In this document: piece by piece, positions 1 to 7,368 of the stretch
Layout: every line of letters begins with the position of its first letter
How positions within the stretch are numbered: the first letter of the stretch is position 1
NCBI GenBank assembly: GCA_963836695.1
Contig: CAWIKX010000013.1
Span: forward strand, 1-64,000
Reading direction: 5' to 3'
DNA from: Roseiarcus sp963836695
GTDB taxonomy: Bacteria > Pseudomonadota > Alphaproteobacteria > Rhizobiales > Beijerinckiaceae
Length of the DNA stretch: 64,000 nt
The notes under the pieces: model-generated
Seen by the model: only the letters and a program-made list of their open reading frames with translations
The model's database searches: none
Told to the model about the DNA's origin: nothing
Made by a program: the position numbers and the translations under genes

Positions 1-447
1 GAGTTTGGCGCGCCGAACACCGTGTTTCAAATCTCAGCCGACGCTCTCCGCCTTCCGCTAATCACCGCCGATCCGAAGCTGCTCCGGGTTCTCCAACCCT
101 ACTGCGATGCCGCTGCGAAGGAGCGGAACGTAAAACCGGGAACGCTGCGCTCTGCGGTTGAGGCCGAGGTGGAGAAGCTACTGCCCCACGGCAAAGCGAA
201 AGCCGAAAACGTGGCGGAGGCTCTGGCACTCAGCCTGCGCACCCTCGCGCGGAGGTTGGCTGATGAAGGACGACAGACGGCGAGGTTGTCGACCAATTGC
301 GGAAGAGCCTTGCGATGAATATCTCAACGATCCGGGATGTCGCTCGGGCAGATTGCCTGGCTGCTCGGATACGAAGGCTCGACCTCATTCAATCATGCTT
401 TCAAGCGTTGGACCGGGCGGTCGCCTTCCGCCGATCGGAGCAGGTGA
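1..447 (+). pseudogene. AraC-family regulator remnant, C-terminal part, frameshifted
   Basis: Reads as the C-terminal half of an AraC-type regulator with an arabinose-binding-like N domain (FQISADALRLPLITADPKLL) followed by the DNA-binding domain (LSLRTLARRLADEG, then GEVVDQLRKSLAMN, then YLNDPG, then SLGQIAWLLGYEGSTSFNHA and KRWTGRSP). The parts lie in three frames: frame 1 to about 262, frame 3 at about 282-317, frame 2 at about 320-337, and frame 1 again from 340 to a stop at 445-447. This is what three separate one-base losses within 80 bases would give. The gene begins before the window. Sequencing error is possible, but three events so close together argue for decay. Confidence 0.8.
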
Positions 448-626
448 TCGCGGACGCCGCAGGACGACAGATCGCTGCCACCGCCGCGGGGACTTGTGCC
501 CGCGACTGCCGAGGGTGCCGGGACGCAGATAGGACAGTCTGCCCGGCAGTTGTGAGGGGATCAAATAACGCGGTATTTGACGCGGGCCGCGAGCCCCGGG
601 GAGATTCCGCTCCATGGGCAGGGGCA

Positions 627-2165
627 GTGTTTGCGATCCGTTTGACGCCGGGGGCGATCGTCGAGCGGATAGCCGCGGGCGAAACCACGGCAGCCGACGC
701 GTGGAGGGCGTATGCCGCTTCGGCCGCGCGGTCCTTGCGCCCGCTCGACGTTTGCCCAAAAGCTGAGCCGCGCAAGAACGAGAGCGAGGCGGTTGTCCCG
801 CCCCTCGGCGAGAAGCGACCCCCCGGTCGTCGGCCGGCCCGAGCCTTAAGAGCGATGGACAGGGGCGGCCCCGTCCTTGTTATCGGCCCGAATGCGGCCT
901 TGCGCGTGCATGGCGGGGCGCTCGACGTGGAGCACGGATTCCAACCGATCGCCGGCGGCTTGAGGATAGACGTGGACGAACCAAAGCCTGCGGCCATCCT
1001 GTTCGACGGCCACGGCGAATTCCTTACCGGCGAGGCGATAAGATGGTGCGCCAGATACGCGATCCCGCTGATCCTGCCGAACGGTCCCGGCCGCGCGATC
1101 TTGTTTTATGAAAGCGCGCTCGAAGCGGACGGCGCGGGCGAGGGCGTCAACGACAAACACGCCGCCCGGATCCTCGACGTCGGGCCTTCGCTCGTCCGCG
1201 CCCAGGCGCTCGCCGATCCGGTCCCGGTCGCGCGGGCGATTGTGAGCGCGAAACTCAAGGCGTCCGCCGAGAGCGTTCCGGCGATCGACAAACGCCCCTG
1301 GAGCTTGAGGCTCGACGAAGCGCGCTCCGTCGCCGAAATCGTGACGATCGAAGCCCGCATCGCGGCGGCCTACTGGCGAGCCTTCCGCGATCTGGGCCTC
1401 CGCGAGCGCAAGGGCGGCGATCTCCCGCGCTCATGGCTCAGGTTCGCTAACCGGCAAAAGGGCGCTCAATTTCCCGGCTCGAAGCACGCCTCGCATCCGA
1501 TCAACGCGATGCTCAACTACGCCTATGTGGTCGAAGCGGGACGGCTGGCGCGAGCTTTGACGGCGGCCGGCTTCGCCCTGCCGATAGGGTTTCTCCACAG
1601 CGACAAACACGGGCGGAACTCACTCGTTTGGGACGCGATCGAGCCGCTGCGCCCCTTAATCGACGCGCGGGTGTTCAAGTTCATCGCGCAGAGAGAATTC
1701 GTCCGGTCCAACTTTCCGCAAGCGGGTCGGAACACGCATCGGATCGATCGCGCGATCATCGCCGAGCTTCTCCGCGTTTCGCTGTTGCCGTGGGAACGGC
1801 ACGAGGACGCGGCGCGATGGATGGAGAGGACGATCGCGGACGCCGCCAAACAACCCCTCCGTCTGGGGAAGGCGATCCTAAACACACTGGATACGGCCTT
1901 ATCTCTCCAAGCCGCGCTGGCTGGCGAGATTATGGGCGCGAACGAAGTCGGAGTGAAGCGGGCCGAAGCCCGCTCTAGCTCCGATAGCAATCCTAGCGTC
2001 GAAGGACGCCCGTCTCTCGAACAGGGCTATCTGGCGGAACAACCGGCTGCGGCCGGGTCACGGCGAGGCGAACGAGGCGTGGGCACGCGTTGGCCGTCCG
2101 CACTAGTGAAGGCAATGGAACAGCCGCCACGCCATGCTCGGCGACAAAATCCGTCAGCTCAATAA
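627..2165 (+). CDS. cas1: Cas1-family integrase/endonuclease (casposase-like), not CRISPR-linked
   Basis: Cas1 proteins integrate DNA ends into a target as dimers. The N-terminal beta domain is visible from about residue 77 (GPVLVIGPNAALRVHGGALD) and the helical catalytic domain follows. The metal ligands are present: E242 in IEARIAAAYW, H324 in GFLHSDKHGR, and D336/E339 in WDAIEPLRP. The tail past about residue 430 is Ser/Arg-rich and unlike usual Cas1. The start is uncertain: the Cas1 domain proper begins near the ATG at 855, but GC-rich third positions continue upstream, so the GTG at 627 is used; a GTG at 552 is also in frame. No cas2, effector gene or repeat array is visible, and a family-B polymerase lies 2 kb downstream, as in casposons. 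The last 173 bases overlap the opposing HTH gene. Confidence 0.8.
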   Translation: MFAIRLTPGAIVERIAAGETTAADAWRAYAASAARSLRPLDVCPKAEPRKNESEAVVPPLGEKRPPGRRPARALRAMDRGGPVLVIGPNAALRVHGGALDVEHGFQPIAGGLRIDVDEPKPAAILFDGHGEFLTGEAIRWCARYAIPLILPNGPGRAILFYESALEADGAGEGVNDKHAARILDVGPSLVRAQALADPVPVARAIVSAKLKASAESVPAIDKRPWSLRLDEARSVAEIVTIEARIAAAYWRAFRDLGLRERKGGDLPRSWLRFANRQKGAQFPGSKHASHPINAMLNYAYVVEAGRLARALTAAGFALPIGFLHSDKHGRNSLVWDAIEPLRPLIDARVFKFIAQREFVRSNFPQAGRNTHRIDRAIIAELLRVSLLPWERHEDAARWMERTIADAAKQPLRLGKAILNTLDTALSLQAALAGEIMGANEVGVKRAEARSSSDSNPSVEGRPSLEQGYLAEQPAAAGSRRGERGVGTRWPSALVKAMEQPPRHARRQNPSAQ

Positions 2166-2310
2166 TCTGCGCAACGCGGCCCTTCGGAACGGGCCGATCG
2201 CCGCGCGTCCACTTGGAGCCTTCGTTGGGCTCAACGCCGAGCAAATATGAAAGCCGGTACGGAGTGAGGCCGGCGCGCTCAAGCCGCTCGCGAAGTTCCT
2301 CAGGCGACAT
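1993..2310 (-). CDS. Helix-turn-helix (XRE/Cro-like) regulator
   Basis: A 105-residue protein whose first 50 residues read as a Cro/XRE helix-turn-helix: MSPEELRERLERAGL, then PYRLSYLLGVE and a recognition helix around residues 30-40, ending VAQIIELTDF. The remainder is unstructured and Arg/Pro-rich. It runs against cas1 and overlaps its 3' end, so transcription of one could interfere with the other. It probably controls the element's genes. An inverted repeat lies upstream at 2370-2394. The function is inferred from the fold-like pattern only. Confidence 0.6.
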   Translation of the reverse strand: MSPEELRERLERAGLTPYRLSYLLGVEPNEGSKWTRGDRPVPKGRVAQIIELTDFVAEHGVAAVPLPSLVRTANACPRLVRLAVTRPQPVVPPDSPVRETGVLRR

Positions 2311-2742
2311 GGATCGGGTTTTATCACCGGAACGGAGTGCAAGGCGATCCGCGATCGGGGCCCGGACAGATCGTCAAATTGTCGTGGTGACGATTGTAGC
2401 CATACGCTCCTTCTGGCTCCGATTTTCTGACTCGTGACGCCAGGGCCGCTTAGGCGGCTTCTGGCGGGCTTTGAGAAAGGGCAGCGTCATCGGCCCCCCG
2501 GATCCACTGTCGCCGCCGTCGGCCGCTGGCGGGGATCCTCGAGAACGGACGAGCCTATGCACTCCGCCTCCCTGGGATGAGAGCGTTCAACGCGGCGATA
2601 TTTATCTTGACGCAAACCGGTTTGGACGTAGGGTAGCGTCTCCCGAAACAGGGACTCCATCGGTGAAGTAGCGTGGCCCGTAAGGGTCAACGCTCCTTCA
2701 AACCATTTCACCGCGACCTGCGGTGTGTGTTGGGGCCTGTTC
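2311..2742. other. Intergenic stretch between two divergent element genes
   Basis: About 430 bases between the HTH gene (minus) and a plus-strand unknown gene. Apart from the inverted repeat at 2370-2394, no gene is well supported. A 38-codon minus-strand reading frame starting at 2490 (MTLPFLKARQK...) is rich in Lys/Arg but has no other support. The stretch probably holds divergent promoters. Confidence 0.4.
2370..2394. promoter_or_regulatory. Inverted repeat, possible operator of the HTH gene
   Basis: Seven-base arms ATCGTCA and TGACGAT are separated by 11 bases, 60-84 bases upstream of the HTH start. Placement and size suit a dimeric repressor site controlling its own promoter. No clear -35/-10 pair was assigned. 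Chance occurrence is possible. Confidence 0.3.
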
Positions 2743-3219
2743 ATGTCCGGGACAATTTCTTTGAATGACGCCGTGCTCGCCTCCAGACTTGATCCGGGGA
2801 CTGCGCCGGACTGGCGCTCGGTCGCGCCGTCGTCGGCGAGGCGCTCCTTCGCCACTCCACAATTCAGCTGCACCCGCAACGAGCGCGACTGGTTCCTCTA
2901 CCTGGCGTATAGCGCCGGCGAGAGGCCTGGCACGGTGCTCAGCCGGTGCGCGGAAGCCTACGCGGGCGGAGCGCCCGTTCCCTTCATCCCCGAACTCGGC
3001 GAGCCAAAAAACAGGCGGCGGCTGATCCCGCCTGCCGACAGGGCGCTTTTTTCCTTCATGCTCGAAATCGAAATGTCGAGGCGAGCCTACGGGCGAGCGC
3101 ATGCCGATGGCCTGTCGCTCAGCGGGGTCATGCGCCGTTTCGTGGTCGACTACGTGCGGAGAGAGAGCGAGTGGCGCGAACTCCTGAAGCCACGCCCGTC
3201 CAGTCTGAACCGAAGCTGA
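2743..3219 (+). CDS. Hypothetical protein of the Cas1-PolB element
   Basis: About 158 residues, not recognised. The start ATG at 2743 is preferred over an in-frame start 18 bases earlier because it follows a G-rich stretch at a reasonable distance. Two segments resemble ribbon-helix-helix or replication-accessory helices: TRNERDWFLYLAYSAGE and LSGVMRRFVVDYVRRE. That likeness is weak. The gene is followed by a strong hairpin at 3249. It could be a DNA-binding accessory protein of the element, which is inference from context. Confidence 0.5.
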   Translation: MSGTISLNDAVLASRLDPGTAPDWRSVAPSSARRSFATPQFSCTRNERDWFLYLAYSAGERPGTVLSRCAEAYAGGAPVPFIPELGEPKNRRRLIPPADRALFSFMLEIEMSRRAYGRAHADGLSLSGVMRRFVVDYVRRESEWRELLKPRPSSLNRS

Positions 3220-3248
3220 CGGAAGGAGATCGAGCCACCTGAAAAGAA

Positions 3249-3288
3249 AAAGGCCCGCACGTTGTGCGACGCGCGGGCCTTTGGTTTT
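3249..3288. terminator. Hairpin terminator between element genes
   Basis: A 10-base perfect stem, AAAGGCCCGC / GCGGGCCTTT, with a 14-base loop, followed by TTGGTTTT. It lies 30 bases after the gene ending at 3219. A-rich sequence on the left side means it could also act on minus-strand transcripts. Confidence 0.6.
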
Positions 3289-3353
3289 CCCGGCAAAAGG
3301 AAAGTGACCACCTAAGCAAAGGCCCGTTAACTCCAAGCAAAAGGCCCTGTCAC

Positions 3354-3566
3354 ATGACGTGCAATAATACGAACCCGGCTGCGGCGCAAGTATTCGCGCT
3401 CGCGCGAATAGTCGGCGACACCGGCCCCACCTTTTATCGCCTTGAAGACTTGAGGGGGCACCACCCCGACACGGCCGAACGCTTGTGCCTAGTGCGCGAG
3501 GCCCGCGCGCTCCTTTGGCTGCGCACACGGGCGATGCGCGACGCCGACAAGGCATGGGACCTCTGA
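3354..3566 (+). CDS. Small hypothetical protein upstream of polB
   Basis: About 70 residues starting MTCNNTNPAAAQVFALARIV, helical throughout, ending RAMRDADKAWDL. A longer reading frame begins at 3264, but its first part lies in the terminator region, so the ATG at 3354 is preferred. Only 3 bases separate its stop from the next start, so it is probably the first gene of an operon with the two genes that follow. Not recognised. Confidence 0.5.
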   Translation: MTCNNTNPAAAQVFALARIVGDTGPTFYRLEDLRGHHPDTAERLCLVREARALLWLRTRAMRDADKAWDL

Positions 3567-3569
3567 GCC

Positions 3570-4082
3570 ATGGCCCGCGCTCCACGCCCTCGGAATACCC
3601 GCGTCACGCCGCAAGGGGCTTTCGAGAAGCTTCCGGGAACATCCAAACGCTGGCGAAACGTGGCGACCGGCGAGACGATCTCCGATCGCAAGATGAGTGG
3701 GCTCATGCGCGAGACGCGCTTGAGGGTGAGCGTGTCCAAAGAGCGGTACACGAAGGGGGTCAAGGCCGGAACGTTCGAGCTGAGCGAGAGAGCCGCCATA
3801 CGACAGGCCCACGCTCAGGTCCGTCGCGAAATATTGCCGCGCCTTCCCGGCCTCGGCCCCGCCGACGAACGAGCGATCTTCAAATGGAGGCGGCTCAGGA
3901 TGTCGGGGGAGACGAGCCCGGCCGGCGAGGAAGGCTCTATGACCGCCGCCGAAAAGGACCGGATCAAAAGCCTGTTCGATCGATACGAAAAGAACAGGTG
4001 GCCGCTCCTACGGCGAGCATTCGGCTCGGGACAATCCTGGTACGAGACGCCTGATGTAAGCGCTTTTCCGGTAGCAGCGTGA
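3570..4082 (+). CDS. Basic hypothetical protein immediately upstream of polB
   Basis: About 170 residues, strongly basic at the N-terminus (MARAPRPRNTRVTPQGAF) with a central RRLRMSGETS and a helical C-terminal part (AAEKDRIKSLFDRYEKNRWP). It lies 9 bases before polB in the same direction, so co-transcription is likely. In protein-primed systems the terminal protein gene often sits next to polB and is small and basic. That makes this a candidate, but no terminal-protein motif was recognised and a structural role is equally possible. Confidence 0.5.
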   Translation: MARAPRPRNTRVTPQGAFEKLPGTSKRWRNVATGETISDRKMSGLMRETRLRVSVSKERYTKGVKAGTFELSERAAIRQAHAQVRREILPRLPGLGPADERAIFKWRRLRMSGETSPAGEEGSMTAAEKDRIKSLFDRYEKNRWPLLRRAFGSGQSWYETPDVSAFPVAA

Positions 4083-4091
4083 GAGGGCGTC

Positions 4092-6641
4092 ATGGACGAA
4101 CAAGATGTCGAAACACCATGGCTTCGGGAGACGCGAGCGCGCTTGTATCCAAACTCCAGAAAAGCGGATTGCATCGTCACGATGCGGTCTCTCAGCCTTC
4201 AGGAGCTTTGGGCGACGGAAGGACCAAATCTTCGCAGAGGATTGCGAGCGCGGCAAAGGGACCTGAGCCCGTATTTCGACCTAAAGACGTGCGAGGAAGC
4301 CACTCGGAGTTTCACGAAATGGCTGCAAAAGGCTGCTCGCGCGGAATTCGACAAGGCGCGCGACAACCGCCCGTGGGGGCTCCGTCTTGACGATCGCAAG
4401 CGCAGCGGCGGCCACCTGGTCGCGATCGACAGCGAGGGGGCGAACTTCGGCGCTCCTGTCAAACGAGGCGCCGCCGAATATCAGCCCCATCGCTCGATAC
4501 TGTGGATGGCGGGCGGCGCGGAGGGTTTCAAGGACGTCGAGCTTCGCCCCGCCCCCGGCAGACAATGGCTCTCGTCAGAGGAGATTTGCTCTCTACTCAC
4601 GAGACTCCCAAAAACTTTCATGAAGGCCGGATCGAACGAGCCCGCCCCAGTCTTCATCTCGTTCGCGTTTGGGTACGACGTCGGACAGATCGTGCGCGAT
4701 ATAACCTACGAAAAAGCATGGGAACTTATGCATGGCCTCCCCTGGAAAGCGGCATGGAGCCTGGTAGACGGAAAATGGCGGCGTAAGCAGCGCCCAACGT
4801 CCGAGCCCAATTTCAATCGGTCTGTCTATTGGAAAGGGTTCACGCTCAGCTATCGGCCGCGCAAGTCGATCACCATCGCCAGACTGAAGGACCGAGACAA
4901 TCCGTCGCGCCCCGTGAAGCGGAAGGGAGCCGATCATGTGTCTCTGGAGACAGAGTTCGAACCCGGAACACGCATCCAAATTTACGACACGTTCCACTTT
5001 TTTCAAATGAGCTTCCTCAAAGCGCTCGACGGCATGCCCGAAGACATCGTTACTCCGCAAGAAAAGGAAATCATCGCTGCCGGCAAGAAGGACCGGGGCC
5101 GGTTCAAAGTTGAAAATCTCGAAACGATCGCCCGCGAGTTGAAGGCCCTAGTTCGCGTGATCGACGAAATCAGGAATGCGCTCTTGAACGCAATCCCGGG
5201 CCGTCCAATCGTTCTCAAGGACCTATGGGGGGCGGGCGCAATCGCGAGCGCGGTCCTCGATTCATATTTCGAGAAAAAGAACGTCCGCGCCATCCTTGGC
5301 GAGATAGACGAAACGAGTGAACAGCTTCAATGGGCGCGTTGCGCGTTCTTCGGCGGCCGGATCGAGCCGCCTATGAGCGGCGTGACGAAGCGCGATCTTC
5401 CGGAATACGATCTCACGTCGGCCTATCCGTTCTTTATCTCGCAATTGCCATCGATGGAAGGCGGACGCTGGGAATTCAAGAAAAACCCGTCACGAGAGGA
5501 AATCGAGCACTCAAACATGCTGAGCATGTTTGAAATCCACACGTCGGGCTGCAATCCTGATCTGCCGTTCTTTCCTTTGGCGTGGAGGCGCGAGCATGGA
5601 GCGATCCTCTTTCCCAGGAACGTCGACGGCCGCTACATGCGTGACTGCGCGATCGGGGCGTTCAAATGGTTCGACACTTTCACGCGCCGCGGAGGCATCG
5701 GCAATTACGGTCTGGAACGTCTCGGCCCGCAAATACGCGTCACGGGGGGATGGTTCTTCGAGCCCGCAAATCCTGATGAGAGGCCGTTCGCGTTCATCCT
5801 CGAACTTTTCAAGCTCCGAGCCGAAATCATGGCGAAGGACCCAAATGACGTTAGGGGGCAGGTTCTCAAACTCGGCATCAATGCGGTTTATGGCAAGATC
5901 GCGCAATCTGTAGGACGCAAGGGAAGGCCGCCCAAATGGGCCTCGCCATGGATGGCGGCGGCGATCACCGCTGGGCCGCGGCGAATGGCGCTCGAAACGG
6001 CGCTGAAAGACCCCGACGCCATAGTCCGCTTCGCAACCGACGCCGTGCAGTTCACTCGGCCGATCGATATCGTCTGGACGAATGAAAAAATCCTTGGCGA
6101 ATGGATGCAAGAGATCGCGATCGGAGGGGGCGTGCTCGTCAAATCGGGCATGTTTTGTTTGCCCGCCGTCGCAAAGCCCGGGAAAATACCCAAGCTAAAA
6201 TTGGCGACACGCGGCTATTCGCCTGAAAACGTAGAAGGAGATGCGGACGATCATTTTTCCAAGGTCGTCGACGATCTCATGGTGAAAATCCCCGAAGCGT
6301 GGGCGCGTGGCGACAACGAGATCTCGTTCAAGTATCGCCAATATATGAACCTTGGTTTCTCGATCGCATCGAGAGAAACTTGGAAGTTCATTGGATGTTG
6401 GAAACGGTCCAATCGCACGCTCGAGCTGAATGACTACGGACAGAAAAGGAATCCTCCGACGACGTTAAAGCAACGCCAATCGCGCGCTTCGAAGCTCGTG
6501 CGGTTGCCCGTCGCTCACCGCGATCCGATCATGGAAGAAGACCGCATGAGCGCCCCCTATACATATAAATGGCTAAGCAGCGGACCACGCGAGCGCGACC
6601 TGGAAGAAGAACAGGCCACGTGCGTGGCGGGGTTTAACTGA
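4092..6641 (+). CDS. Family-B DNA polymerase, divergent, phi29-like (DNA_pol_B_2 type)
   Basis: An 849-residue polymerase with 3'-5' exonuclease and palm motifs in the expected order. ExoI is D113-x-E115 (AIDSEG). An ExoII-like segment SFAFGYDVGQ has D196. IQIYDTFHFFQMSF matches the IYDS...P segment of phi29 polymerase. Motif A is D440 in YDLTSAYP, and motif B is K593 to G601 (KLGINAVYG). Motif C reads FATDAV instead of YxDTDS: D650 is kept, but the first Asp is Ala. ExoIII was not found. It probably copies the element's own DNA. The stop overlaps the next start (TGATG), so the two are translationally coupled. Casposon, pipolin and linear-plasmid polymerases are all possible relatives. Confidence 0.85.
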   Translation: MDEQDVETPWLRETRARLYPNSRKADCIVTMRSLSLQELWATEGPNLRRGLRARQRDLSPYFDLKTCEEATRSFTKWLQKAARAEFDKARDNRPWGLRLDDRKRSGGHLVAIDSEGANFGAPVKRGAAEYQPHRSILWMAGGAEGFKDVELRPAPGRQWLSSEEICSLLTRLPKTFMKAGSNEPAPVFISFAFGYDVGQIVRDITYEKAWELMHGLPWKAAWSLVDGKWRRKQRPTSEPNFNRSVYWKGFTLSYRPRKSITIARLKDRDNPSRPVKRKGADHVSLETEFEPGTRIQIYDTFHFFQMSFLKALDGMPEDIVTPQEKEIIAAGKKDRGRFKVENLETIARELKALVRVIDEIRNALLNAIPGRPIVLKDLWGAGAIASAVLDSYFEKKNVRAILGEIDETSEQLQWARCAFFGGRIEPPMSGVTKRDLPEYDLTSAYPFFISQLPSMEGGRWEFKKNPSREEIEHSNMLSMFEIHTSGCNPDLPFFPLAWRREHGAILFPRNVDGRYMRDCAIGAFKWFDTFTRRGGIGNYGLERLGPQIRVTGGWFFEPANPDERPFAFILELFKLRAEIMAKDPNDVRGQVLKLGINAVYGKIAQSVGRKGRPPKWASPWMAAAITAGPRRMALETALKDPDAIVRFATDAVQFTRPIDIVWTNEKILGEWMQEIAIGGGVLVKSGMFCLPAVAKPGKIPKLKLATRGYSPENVEGDADDHFSKVVDDLMVKIPEAWARGDNEISFKYRQYMNLGFSIASRETWKFIGCWKRSNRTLELNDYGQKRNPPTTLKQRQSRASKLVRLPVAHRDPIMEEDRMSAPYTYKWLSSGPRERDLEEEQATCVAGFN

Positions 6642-7081
6642 TGGACTACATCATCACCTTCGACGGAAAGCGGCGACACCAATGCGTCTCGCACGAGCTA
6701 GGCCGTAGCGCTCGCGAACTCGACGAGCTCGCGCGCTCGCATGAGGGGCCGGTCCTCGTTTCCCGCGTGACCGGACTGGCCACAGGAATGGAGCTTCGAG
6801 GGCCGGACGCTCGCCGGCCTCGCGATTGGGCGCTCGTCGGCGAATTCGAAGTGACCGACGCCATTGAAGCGGAGACAACATGCGCCACCCGCCTGTTCCA
6901 TAAACAACCGCGGTTTTTCTTGTGCGTTAGGCCCGCGCTAAAAGCCTGTCGAATGGTCGAGTTCGCCTACGATTTTCATGTGGAGATGGTCGGCGGTAAG
7001 ATCGGAACTCGCGTCGAGTTCGCATACTGTCGCGTGGGCGACGACGTATCTCGTCCGTTCAAGGAAACGATCGCGCTTTAA
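6641..7081 (+). CDS. Hypothetical protein coupled to polB
   Basis: A 146-residue protein whose start overlaps the polB stop, showing translational coupling and a linked job. It begins MDYIITFDGKRRHQCVSHEL and reads as a compact alpha/beta protein with several Arg and Cys residues and no membrane segment. No family was recognised. It is probably a replication accessory protein of the element, inferred only from the coupling. Confidence 0.55.
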   Translation: MDYIITFDGKRRHQCVSHELGRSARELDELARSHEGPVLVSRVTGLATGMELRGPDARRPRDWALVGEFEVTDAIEAETTCATRLFHKQPRFFLCVRPALKACRMVEFAYDFHVEMVGGKIGTRVEFAYCRVGDDVSRPFKETIAL

Positions 7082-7368
7082 TCCGCGAGCCGCGCTCGAT
7101 GACGTCGCGCAACGCGGCAAACTCCTCCCGGCTCTTGACCGATCCCTTCGGCCTTATGAGCCGGCGTTTACTCCGCCGGGCGGCCCGAAGTTTTCGAGCC
7201 CCGCCTGGCAGACACTCTCGGCCAAGCGGACATGGTTAGAGGCTCCATTGGGCTATGAGGCGCAGTGCTCATCGCCGAGCCGCTATGCAGTCAATGCCAA
7301 ACGACTTAGGGAATGGCCCTTTCGCTGATCGCCGCCTCACGTGTCTCCGGCGCGCCGCGAACTAACAA
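7082..7368. other. Junction between polB operon and ATPase gene; no firm gene
   Basis: About 290 bases without a supported gene. On the minus strand one frame reads KGSVKSREEFAALRDVIERG and stops near 7070 inside the polB-coupled gene, which looks protein-like but has no clear start. A plus-strand frame (RGKLLPALDRSLRPYEPAF) is equally unsupported. These may be remnants of genes at the element's edge. Confidence 0.35.

Noticed and set aside
1..30. GGCGCGCC shared by the left edge (about 7-14) and 7351 as element ends
   Set aside because: Eight-base match expected by chance in such GC-rich DNA, and the left copy lies inside the AraC remnant.
2487..2879. 130-codon minus-strand frame
   Set aside because: Overlaps the plus-strand unknown gene at 2743 and shows no protein-like pattern.
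6978..7328. 116-codon plus-strand frame after polB
   Set aside because: First third is out of frame inside the polB-coupled gene; remainder has no start signal.
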